Below, piece by piece: positions 45,789 through 57,779 of a DNA stretch of 64,000 nucleotides; positions within the stretch are counted from its first letter, which is position 1; each line of letters opens with the position of its first letter. A program made the translations under genes and the position numbers. Source of the stretch: Anthonomus grandis grandis (Eukaryota; Arthropoda; Insecta; Coleoptera; Curculionidae); the NCBI RefSeq assembly GCF_022605725.1, contig NC_065552.1, positions 21,842,785-21,906,784 on the forward strand. Reading direction: 5' to 3'. Below the pieces are notes generated by a model that was not told the DNA's origin, ran no database searches, and was given only the letters and a program-made list of their open reading frames with translations.

Positions 45789-47855
45789 ATGCCAAAAACT
45801 CAAAAAGAAATTAAATCTTTTATGGGACTAGTCGGATATTATCGGAGATTCATCAAAAATTTTGCTAAAGTAACATTTCCAATCACGAAATGTCTTAGAA
45901 AGGGTAGCGAAAAATGCATTGGAAATCAAGAATATATTGAAGCATTCTTAAAAAGCAAGGAACTCATTACTAATTCCCCAGTTCTTCAATACCCAAATTA
46001 CAATAAACCTTTTAAATTAACGACCGACGCTTCAAATATCGCCATTGGTAGCGTTTTATCTCAAAACGACCACCCAATTGCATTTTTTTCTCGTACATTG
46101 AACTCCGCAGAGCGCAATTACTCCACCATAGAACGCGAACTCCTCGCTATTGTGAATTCAGTAAAACATTTTCGCTGCTATTTATACGGAGTAAAATTCA
46201 CCATTGAAACAGACCATAACCCCCTTGTTTGGCTTTCTAAAATAAAAGAGCCAAATGGCCGCCTTATCCGCTGGAGACTCCAACTTGAGGAGTACAACTT
46301 CGAAATTAAGTACAAAAAAGGCAAAGAAAATGTAGTTGCCGACGCCTTATCCCGGATTGAACTTAACACCCATGAGATAACCGACAAGGACAATGACATA
46401 CGGTCCAATGCCCCTAATGCTGACGAGACAGTTGCAAACTTAGCAGATTTCGATCTAGCAGATTTTGTCCTTAATGAAAGATATAATGACCTCATTGAAA
46501 AGCAAATAATTAGTCCTAATAACAATTTCCCGCCCAAATCCCCAACCCCTGCTATTGCAGAGGAAATTGATAATGATTGTGATATCACCGTCCATTCAAA
46601 CAACGATACTCACGGAAAATTCCTACCAATATCAGAGCTACCTCTAAATTATGCCAGCAATCGTGTCGTATTAAACTATGGAGATACCTTCAAACACACC
46701 CTTACTAGACCGTTCAACAAGACACACCTCTACATATTAATTGAAAAGCAAAATAGACAAGAGCATATCCTAAAAATTTTTAAAGAAATTATTAAACCAG
46801 ACGTGACGACAACGATTTTTATAGCTAACGAAGAACTAAGAGTAGAGTTTCAACGACTTGTCTCTATAACCCTTAACCCATCAGCAAAACTAATTCTGTC
46901 AAACACTTACTTAACAGACGTCATAAATCCAGAACAACAACAGGAAATAGTTTCAAACTACCACAAAAAAAATCACAATGGCATCAACGAAACCTATAAT
47001 AACTTAAAACAAAAATATTACTGGCCAAAATTAAGGGACTGTATTACCAACTACATAAATAAGTGTGAGATTTGTCTCCAAAATAAATATGAGCGGCATC
47101 CCTACAGGATTGCTTATGAAGGACCACTCCTTGCTGAAAAACCCTTCAAAACAATCCACCTGGATATTTTTCAGTTTTCAAACTGCCAATTTCTTACCAT
47201 CATTGATTCATTTTCCAAATATGCACAGGCCTATTATATAACTGATAAAAATGCAGTCACAATTCTCAGCAAATTAAGACACTATTTTTCACATCATAAC
47301 ACTCCACAAAAAATAGTTGCAGACCGCGGCAAGGAATTTCAAAATAACATTTTTGGAGAATTCTGTCAACTCTTCGGTATCGAAACCCACTACACAACAC
47401 CCTCAAATTCTTCTTCCAATAGCCCCGTTGAAAGATTACATTCAACTCTCTTAGAAAAACTTAGAATACTAAAAATGGAAAATCCAGACGAAACTCCCCA
47501 AAACATTATGATTTCAGCTATACTAATCTACAACCAAAGTATACATTCCACAACTGGCTATTCTTCGTTTTCAATTCTATATGGCCCCTACATAAATGAA
47601 CCAAGCTTTAATAATGATTTAACACTTTTTAAGCAGTACAACGAAAAACGCAAAAAAGAATTATTGCCCTTTTATGAACATATTTATAAACATTCACATG
47701 ACAAACAAAAGCACAATACACAAAAACAAAACAAAAATATAGATAACCCCCCTAACATAAAAATAGACCAAATAGTGTATAAAAGAAATCCTCTTAGAAA
47801 TAAAATACACCCTATATTAAAACAAAAGTTACAGCTATCGGCAAAAATAAAATAA
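45789..47855 (+). pseudogene. Errantivirus pol, RNase H and integrase part
   Basis: Begins in the reverse transcriptase thumb (KTQKEIKSFMGLVGYYRRFI). RNase H: LTTDASNIAIGSVLSQ, FSRTLNSAERNYSTIERELL, IETDHNPLVWL. Integrase: HHCC zinc finger (KCEICLQNK), catalytic HLDIFQFSN, VADRGKEFQNN and SPVERLHSTL with D, D and E all present. A frame change near 47840 cuts off the C-terminal tail, which stays readable in another frame to a TAA at 48005-48007. The frame also continues a little upstream to the hairpin at 45713-45750. Confidence 0.85.
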
Positions 47856-48006
47856 CGGGAATTTCTAAGAAAAACCCAATAAATACCCACATAAGGAAAC
47901 TAAAGAGACTTAGGAAAACTCCCAATTCTTTTCAGACTCCAGATCCTGATCTTTCAAATAGTAACGAGCCCATACCAGGCCCTTCAGGTCTACAATCTAC
48001 CCAATA

Positions 48007-49499
48007 ATGAATATTACATTGAAGAAGTGGCTTCATCCCTTATTGTTAATAATTACCATACTACATATATACCATTTAACATATCTAGTATTAAGTACAC
48101 CTTATCCCATTTTCTTAGTAATGTATTAATCTTAGAACATATGGTGAATAATCAAAATAATAATTTCACGAAAACATAATTTTTCCATTTATACAAAGTT
48201 TTAAATAACACTTTTGATAATTATGCTAAATTTAATGTGTATAAAAGTGACCGTGCGAAGCGAGGATTAATGAACCTCCTTGGTACTGGTATCAAATTCG
48301 TCACAGGAAACCTTGACAATGACGATTTGCAAACTATTACGGAGAATGTAGAAATTTTGAAGCATAATCAACTTAACGCCATGCAAAAAATCAATGACCT
48401 GAGTTCATTTGCAGGAAACGTCATGAATAAATTCTAAGAAAATATAAGAACTATCAATGAAAATTCAAAAACAATACAAAGCGAACTATCAAAAATTAAT
48501 AATGAAATAAATCTAATATTGTCCATTCAAGATCAATATATCCAAATAACATCGTTAAATAATTTTTTAGAAAAATTGTCAAGAATTTTTTCTTTTGCAC
48601 ATTTGAAAACACTTGATTTAGAGATTTTAACAGTAAATGAAATAAAGGAAATCTGGGAATTTTTAAGTTTACACTATCCTGAAAATGCCCTATGGTCCAT
48701 TGAACATCTCTCGGAATTAACACTTATTTGTAAAACTGGATTATTAATATTCGACGAAATGGCAATTTTAGCAATTAAAATCCCAATTTTTGAGAAAAAT
48801 GCATGTAATCTAAATTTTGTATACCCGATCCCAAATAATCAATCAAAAATGTTATTTAGTCCTAGTAAATATTATTGTAATGACCTTTGGTACCAAAACT
48901 GTATAGAGATTAATTCAAAATGGTTATGTTCAAATCCTCTTATTAATAACTGTAAATTACCAGAAAACTGTCAATATGTGACTGTTCTCAATAACTATCA
49001 AGTACATACGATAACCTACAAAAAGTCCTTACTGTTCTGTGCCAAGAAGGAAGAAATTGTTTACGAAAACTGTTTCCAGTTCCAAAAACTAAATATAGTA
49101 GGTTGCTCTCTTATACAAAGTCAGTGCGATGTAATTATTAACCATCACAAATATGCCTTGGCTATAAATAACGTATCTATAAAACAACTTCCAGATGCCA
49201 CTAGGTTGCAACCATCAAATTTTTCTATTCATTTGCAATTGAAGCATTTGGAAAACCCTGCAAAAATCCAAGATGATCTTTTAGAACCTGTTAATTTTGA
49301 TGAAATTATCTTGCAAAAAGAGACTCACTATATTATAGTTTTAGTTGTATGTATCATATTAGTATCTAGTATATGTATAGCACTATACCAGTGGAAGAAA
49401 TACAGCTCCCTGAAGGCCATTCCAGTGAAGACGCTTCGGCAGATCATCAACGAGGACGTTGAAAAATCTGAGGGTGGAGGAGTCACATCCCTAGAATAG
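48007..49499 (+). pseudogene. Errantivirus env (baculovirus F-like), broken
   Basis: An ATG at 48007 overlaps the pol stop and opens a short frame with a hydrophobic signal-like start, ended by a stop after about 40 codons. Another frame from 48237 has a furin-type RAKR site (about 48252-48263) followed by a glycine-rich hydrophobic stretch like the fusion peptide of F-type envelope proteins. A TAA at 48435-48437 interrupts it, and the same frame continues to 49499 with many cysteines and a single transmembrane segment near 49330-49390. The surface-subunit region is short and off-frame. The stop at 49497-49499 lies inside the 3' LTR. Not functional as it stands. Confidence 0.75.
49470..49480 (+). 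promoter_or_regulatory. Polypurine tract
   Basis: GAGGGTGGAGG immediately before the 3' LTR, as needed to prime plus-strand synthesis. It also encodes codons near the env end. Confidence 0.8.
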
Positions 49500-49682
49500 T
49501 CATTATAGCTGACTATGTAAATTGTCTCTATATATACGATCGTCGTTAGGTTAAGTTTAGCATTAGTTCCGTGTCAAAGCTCGCTGTTCGGGATTATTGT
49601 TCACCATACGTTTGTACTCCTAGTTAACCTTATTTTAATAAATGTTTTTTAAAAGAAGCTCCGTCGATCTTGTTATTTAACT
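49481..49682 (+). repeat. Errantivirus 3' LTR
   Basis: Same 202 bp as 42375-42576 apart from one base. The near identity implies recent insertion. Confidence 0.9.
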
Positions 49683-50004
49683 CGCTAATAACGCTAGAAG
49701 ATACGACAATAAAGTAAAGCCAAATGCATTGACAAAACAGCCAAAACACAAAAACATCCCAACAAACCGGCGCCATGCGAGGAGTACCGTCGTATCGGGA
49801 AAAAACCCAGGCTCTGGCGCCAATGCAACCCACGATTGCGTGTTTAAATTTTTTGTGTGTCCGCTCAAGAGAAGGTTTAGCGGTTCTTCGGACCACTTTT
49901 AGGTGTCCGCGTTCGCCCGAGTGAGTGTCTGTTAAAGCATATGGGAATTTAGTGTATTTTCAATGAGACCAAAAAAAGTCCGTATCCGGAGGTTTCACTG
50001 TACA

Positions 50005-51420
50005 AGGCACCTTTACTAAGTAAGGCTACTTTTTTGGAAGACTTGGATGGTCTGCTTACCCAAGTTAAAATGAATTATGAACATGTTATTATAGTGGGGA
50101 TTTTAATATACATTTAGAATATATACATTAGACAGACCAAAACATACAATGTAATAAGTCGGCTCATTAGCTATATCTCAGTGTATATCTGATCATAATT
50201 CTATACTATCAGTCAATGCTATTGGTAAATTACTAAAAAACCTTATCTACCGTAGATTACTGACCACATTAAAAAGTTAATTAAATTAAGTGACAATGGT
50301 CATAAAAAAGAAATTTAAAAACAAGAAGCAGTACACATCTACAATATTACAGGTGACTTAAAAATTATACAAAACATGCAATTATAAGGGAAAAGATGAC
50401 ATATTTTAAAGAATTGTCTCGGAGTGCATCGAAACTTCAATTAACTTTTAAACAGGCTCAATCATCTATCCAAGAAAGTATTAATAATGCATACAATATC
50501 CATAATTTTTTTCTATAAACCGATAATAAATGAAACTCAGTATCATACAAACTTATTGAATTTTACACAAAAAAAAAACAGATTAAATCATAATATCAAT
50601 AAACTTAATTTAAAACTAAATTATGAAGAAAATTTAAATAAAATTATAACGAAAATAAAATCTAATGTTGTGCAGGAAGATGGTGCCCGTTTGGTTTTAC
50701 CTGAATCGAAAATTTGCTAATTTTGCAATTACATTTAATTGAATAATTCAAGATTCGCTTATTAAAATTTTTTGAAACTTTGCACAAGGGTTTGCCAGAT
50801 TGGTCTCTTCAAAAAGTTATGTTACATTTTTTCTATAAAATGTACAGGGAAGCCAATAATTGAGCCCCTTAAAATTTACATGGGTTTTCCTATGTTCCGC
50901 TCGGCGACGCACCACCCGGTATAAAGTTATGGTTACCGTTCTGTGGAAATGCCATTATTAATATAATTAATTCTTGTATATTAACTTCTTACTATCTAAC
51001 TCTTTGGAGAAACGCCAATATTCGTCCACTTATATCAGAACCAAATGAGTTAAAAGACCTATTAGTATACTTTTGCTTTATAGAAAAAAACAATATAATA
51101 CCAGACTGCCAGTCGGAATTTTGGAAACACTATAGTACAGTAACAGCATTAGTTAATATTTTGAATGATATGAGAGAAAATCAAGAATAAAAAATAGTAC
51201 ATGTTTGGCTCTTTTGGACTTAAGCAAGGCCTTGGATACTATAAATCACCAAGTACTTTTAGACAAGCTTCGTTATGTTGGCTTTACTGATGAAACTATC
51301 AAATAGGTATTTAAAAATCAGGTTATAAAATTTCAAAAAAGGGTATTCCACAGGGGTCTACTTTCACGATTACGATATGATTCTCAACTTATAATCCCTA
51401 TAAATAGGCATAACAAAATA
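50005..51420 (+). pseudogene. Old LINE remnant: endonuclease and reverse transcriptase
   Basis: Starts right after the Tigger end with FLEDLDGLLTQVKMNYEHVI, an endonuclease block, then further decayed text. Reverse transcriptase blocks later: IIPDCQSEFWKHYSTVTALV near 51095 and LALLDLSKALDTINHQVLLD (first catalytic aspartate) near 51210, then KRVFHRGLL. A segment at about 50850-50960 looks foreign, with a GC-richer CGGCGACGCACCACCCGG stretch. Heavily decayed. Confidence 0.6.
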
Positions 51421-51856
51421 GAATCTAAAGAAAGGCTTACCTAGAATATTAAACAAGTATTTGCTAATGCGAAAATTCACAATTTAGATCTAAATACTTT
51501 AAAGACATATAAATAATAAACTATCTTTAGCTTACATGAAAAAATATTTATAAAATAAAAAATTATTTGTCATGAAAAGAAAAATATTTATTATGTTGTT
51601 TGTGTCAATTGATTGTCTTGGGTGACAAAGAAATCTATACGAAATATGCAAAACATCTGCATGATATTTTTATTCATTCATACAATATTCCTTTTAGAAA
51701 TAGCATAACACCTCAACCAACAAAGAATCTTCAACATGTTTCGTAGGAGAAAAGAGCATATGTTTAATTTTATATACATATAAAGTTATAAATACAGGTT
51801 AACCTTCCTACTTAAAAAAATTGTAATACTGCCTAGAATTCAGAGAGGACTTGGAC
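51421..51856. other. No gene recognised
   Basis: AT-rich with no supported frame. Confidence 0.5.
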
Positions 51857-52833
51857 CTTAGAACATTGAACGGTTAGAATTTGCGTTTGTTTGCTTGCAA
51901 CATCTTTGATGCAATGATGCCAAATGCTTATGTAAATATGGCAAAAAACCCACATTATCATATCTACATTCATCCCTATATTAGAGAAAAAGGCAACAAC
52001 ATAACAATGCCGCTTGGTCGCATTGTTGATTCCACCGACAAAAGTAATCTTTACCAGTGACGTCGACAAAAAATATTTACGAGATAAATATTTATTAATA
52101 ATAGATTATGCTATAAATTATAAACAATATTACCGTTTATGAACTCTTTATGCATTTTTTGACGTACGTCATTAGAATAAAGGTACTTATCTAATAAAAA
52201 GCATTTTTATGGAAATTAAATATTTTATATTATTATAGATTTCTTAATAAGTTTTTATTATTCTACGTTTATCACGACGGTTGTCCCTTGATGTGATGTT
52301 ATGACAATATCGGTATTAACTTGTAAAAATATCGGCTTAAATCGCCTTTTTCCTATGGTGCGGCACAAACGGCATAAGTTTTTACTATCGTAACAATTCA
52401 TAAAAACATTAAAATGACTTAACCTTTTTTAACCAAAAACGAAAGAAAAAACACAGAACTTCACAAATGCCGAATGTAAACACAAAGCCGTTTGTCAAGA
52501 TGACATTTCGCAAGATGACATCAGATTATGCCTGCGGTGTTGCCCTTTCAATTTTTTTAGAGCGGTTTTAATTATAAGAATGTTAATAATTTTTTTTTTG
52601 CTTTGAAGTTGTTATTTTTTGCCTCAGAATAACAAATATCTATTTCTAATTTTTATTTGTAATCCAAAATCTAACATCAATAAGTTAAATTAACATCATT
52701 ATATGTGTTGATTTATGGCTGAAAATTTCCTCTTTTGAAAATGCGTGTAAACAAAACACCCTCTTGCCCCTGGGTACATGTTGAACTCAAACAAAGTTGT
52801 TGTTTACTAATTCTAGCCTTTCAATGTTCAATA
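51857..52833 (+). repeat. Terminal-motif repeat family, copy A
   Basis: Left end CTTAGAACATTGAACGG at 51857, right end the inverse (CTTTCAATGTTC near 52818). The inverted similarity continues inward for about 40 bp with gaps. The right 570 bp (about 52255-52827) matches copies B (56955-57575) and C (58457-58860, inverted). No transposase is encoded. Probably a non-autonomous DNA transposon; a flanking duplication was not found. Confidence 0.6.
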
Positions 52834-52841
52834 TATAGTCC

Positions 52842-53455
52842 CATTACATAAAACCACTGCATATGAACAATCTTTTAGCTACGTTGCTATAAAAATGTGG
52901 AATGGGTTACAACAGGGTATAAAAATTTATCATTTCTGAAATTTAAAAGAGCTATTAAAGAATTATTATTACAAGGGTATTTTTATGTGTAATTAAAAGA
53001 AAATTATGTACTTAAAAAGTATAAGTTAAAAACTTAGAGCAAAATAATTGTTAAATAAAAAAAATGTATATGTCTCTCGATGTCGATGTCACAGGGCACC
53101 TGGGTGGTCGTTGTTCGATGTTCCCTTCTACAAGTTCACATTCTATACTGTTTATACTATACGATTCACATTATAGTATTTAAACTTCTAATACTAAATA
53201 TGTTAGCAGTTCGGAATGTTTCCTGGCTTACTTCTTTTTTCTTTTTATGATTTTTTTCATTATTTCTTTTTGTTAATATGAATTAATTTCAAGGTTTTTT
53301 CACAATAGGTCTTACATTTAAATGGATCTGTTGCTATAGGTTGTATAATTGCGAAATTATACTATTTTGTTCATATGTCAATATTAAGATGTTATTGTTA
53401 TTTAATTATTAGGGCAGAATAAATGAATTGAATTTGAATTTAAATAGAACAAAAA
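52842..53455 (+). mobile_element. LINE 3' end
   Basis: Begins with ORF2 C-terminal text (AYEQSFSYVAIKMWNGL, then FKRAIKELLLQGYF with one frame change) and continues through a 3' UTR to AATAAATGAATTGAATTTG at about 53427-53446, a short-repeat tail. Confidence 0.65.
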
Positions 53456-53724
53456 ATATATATACTTTTATCATAGGGATTACCTGTATAAATAGGATTC
53501 TTTATGTGAACCTGAAATTGGTAGTAAGTCTTATGATAATTCTTTAACTCATGGTGAATTAGCAATGTAACAGAAGCTTAATGAGTACTTTGGTGTTGTC
53601 TCTTACAATGGTGATAGCATCAAGGTTAGTAATAGTCCCAGGTCATAAAAAACAGACCTTTATAGTAGTACGTTCTTAAAACATTTTTCGAGTGTTAAGT
53701 TAGATGGGATAATAAAGGCAAAAT

Positions 53725-54240
53725 AGCCGTTAGAATAGAGAAAAATTTTGAGCAACGATTACGTTCCCAAGGGGAGAAGATAAAAGCCCTGGAAACCTCT
53801 TCTAAGAAGCTTAAAGAAGAAAATCTTACCCTGCGCAGGCCCATTGAGGCGCAGGAACAAGCGGTGCGTCATATGAATGCGCATTCAAGGTACAGCGGTC
53901 AAAAATGGCAAAAATATTAGAGCCCAAGTTATTACTTTATTTACTAACAAAATTAACGTAAATATTTGAATCGTCGATAATAAAAAATTTAACCTTAACA
54001 TCAAGCAACAACCTCTTGCAGTATTAGTGCGATTTACGACTGATGCAGCAAGATCATCGATGCTGAAAAACAAAAGACATTTAAAATAGACATTTTAAAT
54101 GCTGAGATTTCGATTAAGACGAATCTAACAAAAATGCGTCTGTTGTTACTTTATCGCGCAATGCCGGAGTTTTCATCTAAAAATGCGTGGGTACTAAATG
54201 AAAATATATGTTAAGCATAAAAATTTCGCAGCAATCAGGA
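53725..54240 (+). pseudogene. LINE ORF1 remnant with coiled coil
   Basis: RLRSQGEKIKALETSSKKLK is a clear coiled-coil start near 53760. After a frame change VLVRFTTDAARSSMLKNK near 54028 and MRLLLYRAMPEF near 54136 fit the RNA-binding and C-terminal domains of LINE ORF1 proteins. Several stops. Confidence 0.55.
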
Positions 54241-54249
54241 TGTAAAATG

Positions 54250-54506
54250 AAGTGAAAGTCCTGAAGGTCCAACTTCTTAATCTAGAAGCCTTGTAAGGAA
54301 AACATTATTTTCTGTAGCTGTGATAAAAAATGAAATAAATATGATATAAGAAACTTTAAAAGGCTTTAAATAAAACGAAGTAGAGGCCCCTAAAGTTTAA
54401 CTTTGAGAGAAAATCAAGAACTCTTGTAAGAAAAATGCAATTTTCTGTAGCTGTGGTACAGCTATTTGAAATGCCCTGAAAATTTTAAAAGGTATTGCAT
54501 AACCTA
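54250..54506. repeat. Two diverged tandem units of about 128 bp
   Basis: Shared blocks TTTTCTGTAGCTGTG (about 54310 and 54432), CTTGTAAGnAAAA before them and TTTAAAAGG after them occur in the same order and spacing. Confidence 0.6.
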
Positions 54507-55181
54507 CATATCTAATTAAAGTAACTAAATTAAGAGATTTCCTTAACCTTAAAATTATTAGAATTCTTGCATCATATTGAAAAAAATTCGGGGGCTGATA
54601 GTACGCCTAAAAATAGTAAAGTTCCTATAAGTATAGTGGGGAAAGTATAGAGAGGAAATGCATATTAAGGAAGTTAAGGCCACTAAAAGGCTGTTTTTAA
54701 AAAATGTTTTTTTTTTAAATTGTAGGCTTAAAAAACGAGATGAAAAAATTTGATCCTAGATTAAATGATGATACTAAAAAATTATTTGAAAAATCGAAAA
54801 GGGTAGTTTTTACAAGGATAGAAGGTTGTTTTTTCTAACGTCGGGTTACTCTTGTTGCACATTGCCCAGAGCAATGGTTTTCGAGAAAATCAAAGGTGAT
54901 AAAAAAAAAGTTTACTCAGATTTGTTGCTAACTGGTTAATTAACATGAAGTTTTGAAAGCTATGGCTTTCAAAATTAATCAAGTAGTTATTAAATAATTA
55001 ACTGAAAAATTCATGATTTTTTAAAATATCTAGCATAAAATATTTAAATATAGCTTTAAAAAATTAAATACCGAATACCAAAATTCCCTATTAAATGCAT
55101 ACTTATTTATTTACATAAGTATTTTTGTCAGTTTATTGTTGTTACGTTATAAGTGTACGTAAACGTAAAAGTTGACAAATT
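54507..55181. other. No gene recognised
   Basis: AT-rich with no coding signal; probably includes the 5' flank of the mariner pseudogene that follows. Confidence 0.5.
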
Positions 55182-55890
55182 ATGGAATTTACTGTGCGTG
55201 AACTGGCAAATATGCATTATATTTATAGAAGAGCGAATGGAAATGCTCTTTTGGCTAAACGCAGAAACCAAGACTATGGCCGTAATTTAAGGGGAACGTA
55301 CGGTACATGATGTTGAGGAGCGCATTTTGGCAAATGTAGAGGAAGATATAATATCTGTATTGTAAGGAGAATTGCAGTGCGGGATAACGTTGGCGATGGT
55401 TATTAAGAAAACTGGTAGAAGAACCTCTTTTTTGGCAATGCTTTATGCACAAATGAAGCTGGATTTACAAGAAATGGAATGTTCAATTACCATAATACAC
55501 ATCACTAAAAAAAAACTGAAAACTCTCATGCTGTTGTAGAAAGTCGACACCAAATTCGATTCTGAGTTAATGTTTGAGCGGGAATTTTTGGTGATAGACT
55601 CATTGGACCTTTTGAAGGTCGCCTATTTTTTATAATAATAAAAATTTTAGGTTAAATGGTTCAAGTTACCTTAATTTTCTAATACATGATGTATCAGTTT
55701 TTTTGGGGAAAGTCGTCATAACACAAAAGCAAATAATAATGTATTTTGAATATGATGGTGCAACAGCTCATATTCCGTTAGCGGTGAGGAATGTGAAGGA
55801 AAGTTTTTGAGAAGCATTAGATAGAACGTGGAGACTACTGAATTTACTTCAAGATATAGGCTCACACTATATAAATTACCTTGAAGGATG
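55182..55890 (+). pseudogene. Mariner transposase, internally deleted
   Basis: ATG at 55182 starts MEFTVRELANMHYIYRRANG, a familiar N-terminus of one insect mariner family. After frame changes come VHDVEERILANVEED, DEAGFTRNGMFNYHN (first catalytic region) near 55460, RLIGPFEGR near 55600, and MYFEYDGATAHI near 55740, where the second catalytic aspartate survives. Large parts between blocks are missing; the third aspartate block was not found. Confidence 0.7.
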
Positions 55891-55989
55891 TAACATTTTT
55901 GGTCTTCAAAGACCAACATTTAGGCAACATTGCAGTCAAATATTTTTGTAACATAAACTTGCTAATGGGAAGAATAATTGTACTAAACT

Positions 55990-56022
55990 CTTAGAACATT
56001 GAAAGGCTTTCAATGTTCTAAG
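55990..56022. repeat. 33-bp palindrome flanked by 8-bp direct repeats
   Basis: CTTAGAACATTGAAAG, one G, and the exact inverse. It is flanked by ACTAAACT at 55982-55989 and 56023-56030. The arm equals the terminal motif of repeat copies A, B and C. It reads as a transposon reduced to its two ends, with its 8-bp target duplication intact. Confidence 0.85.
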
Positions 56023-56030
56023 ACTAAACT

Positions 56031-56954
56031 TCTAAGCCTTCTTAATTTTCATGTTCCAAATTAGCATTCGAGAAATTCCAATCTATTTAAAATGCCTTTT
56101 CATCGTACCAATTGTGTCAGGTTGATTTCTTTATGTCATTCAATAAGTTTATTGTAAAATTAAAGAAACTGCTTTAGTTGGTTATATTATCATATTTTGT
56201 TCACCCCTGATTATCAAAATTTATTTTAATTTTTTTATCTAGGTTTAAATTTTTTAAAATAAATTATTTTTAAGATACAACGTTTTAACATTTTGCAAAA
56301 TTTTATTGTATTGAACAAAACTCAGTTTTACATCACTTATTTTATATCACAGGAAATATATACTTCTATGGCGCTGACTTTTTCAACGGGACAGTATTGC
56401 TACAGCGGAAAGAGTTAAAACTACAAGGGTATTCAAATTGTGAAGGAGTTGCAGTTTTTTTACAGGTTATAATAAGATTTTTATTATGGGTATTAAGCCT
56501 GTACAGTGGTTTTGAGACATTTAACCCTGAGCTATACACTGTTAAAAATTAAAATACACTTTCAAAATACATTAAAAGAACTAAGACAAATTAAAATTTG
56601 ATTCAAAGTACTCCTCAAATGAAAATTAACTTTATACATAGATATCAATATCTAAATAAATTTCAAAATTCTTTAAAGGTAATAAAAAATTAGTAATTTC
56701 ATCTATGTATCTAATGTCTATATTAAAAAAACATAAATACATAGGTATTATCCCTTTTTGCTGCCAAAACAACAAAAAAAAACATAAAAAATCGTGTTAA
56801 TAAAACCATGGACAAAACTCTAATTTTATATTTTTTATAGCCTATTAATGGATGAGTATTATCAAAAAAGTATTTAGATTTAGAATTATCAAGATTTTTG
56901 TATTTCACGCACACTTTCATATTCACGTTTTTATTAAGTTTATTTCTATAAGAT
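56031..56954. other. No gene recognised
   Basis: AT-rich. It could be the left part of repeat copy B, but I see no match to the left part of copy A. Confidence 0.45.
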
Positions 56955-57575
56955 CCCCTATTCTACGTTTATAATGATGGTAGCCCCATGATGTGATGTT
57001 ATGAAAGTATCGGTACTTACTTGTGAAAAGATCGGCTTGAATCGCCTTTTTATCATGATGGGGCACAAGCGACACAAGTTTTTGCCATCCTAGCAATTAA
57101 AAAAAAATACTAAAACGTGACCTTTTTCCTTTTTAAACCAAAAATAAAAGGAAATACACGAATCGCGAATATAAACAAAAAGTCATATGACAAATGACAC
57201 TACGCGTATCGGTCAGGTGCTTATGCTTCTGGTGTTGTCGCTTCAAATTTCTTAGAAGCAGTTTAAGAAATAAGAATGTTAATAATTTCGTTTTTTTTTT
57301 GTTTAAGGATATTATATTTATTCTTGAAATAGGTTAATTCTATTTGTACTTTTTATTTTAAATTTTCCTGTAAAATACAACACAAATAAGTTAAATTAAC
57401 GTAATAATGGTTGTTAGTATATAGCTAAAAATTTTCTCCGTTGGAAATTTGTATAGACTTGACAATAGAGAATCGGCAAATATGTATGTAAACAAGATAC
57501 CCCTCTTGCCCTTGTGCACATGTTGGACTCAAACAAAGTTGTTGTTTACTAATTCTAGTCTTTCAATGTTCTAAG
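56955..57575 (+). repeat. Terminal-motif repeat family, copy B
   Basis: Matches the right part of copy A from TTCTACGTTTAT through ATGTGATGTTATG, TCGGCTTnAATCGCC and CAAAGTTGTTGTTTACTAA to the end CTTTCAATGTTCTAAG at 57560-57575. No coding sequence. The left boundary is where similarity to A begins. Confidence 0.75.
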
Positions 57576-57779
57576 TAAGCAAGACTTGCGCCAGACTGAA
57601 ACTGCATTAAAACAAAACAGAATGAGTTTATGCATGGTATACATTTTATTGATTATATAAATTTTTGTTTTAATTAGAAGTCGCTATTTTATTTATTTGG
57701 AAATTCCACTTGATAAATTGAGCTGCTTTTGACCAAATCAGTTCACGTCTCAGCACGATTTTCAGTCAGCCATGTAATA

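Larger units (their letters stand above)
42375..49682 (+). mobile_element. Errantivirus-type gypsy retroelement with env
   Basis: Two 202-bp LTRs (42375-42576 and 49481-49682) differ at one base. Between them are a primer-binding site, gag, pol (protease, reverse transcriptase, RNase H, integrase), env and a polypurine tract. The 4 bases beside the LTRs are TGCT and CGCT, a target duplication with one mismatch. It is inserted 15 bp upstream of the Tigger start codon. Pol and env contain disabling lesions, so this copy is not expected to be infectious or autonomous. Confidence 0.9.
36746..50000 (-). mobile_element. Tigger DNA transposon carrying two nested insertions
   Basis: The ends are CAGTGAAACCTCTCTTGAGC at 36746 and GGAGGTTTCACTG ending at 50000, flanked by TA (36744-36745, 50001-50002). 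GTGTCCGCTCAA-type subterminal repeats are seen on both sides (36773-36790 and 49858-49870). Subtracting a Penelope-like element (37407-41045) and an errantivirus (42375-49682) with their target duplications leaves about 2.3 kb, a normal Tigger length. The transposase runs on the minus strand, split by the Penelope insertion. The errantivirus lies in the 5' leader. Confidence 0.9.
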
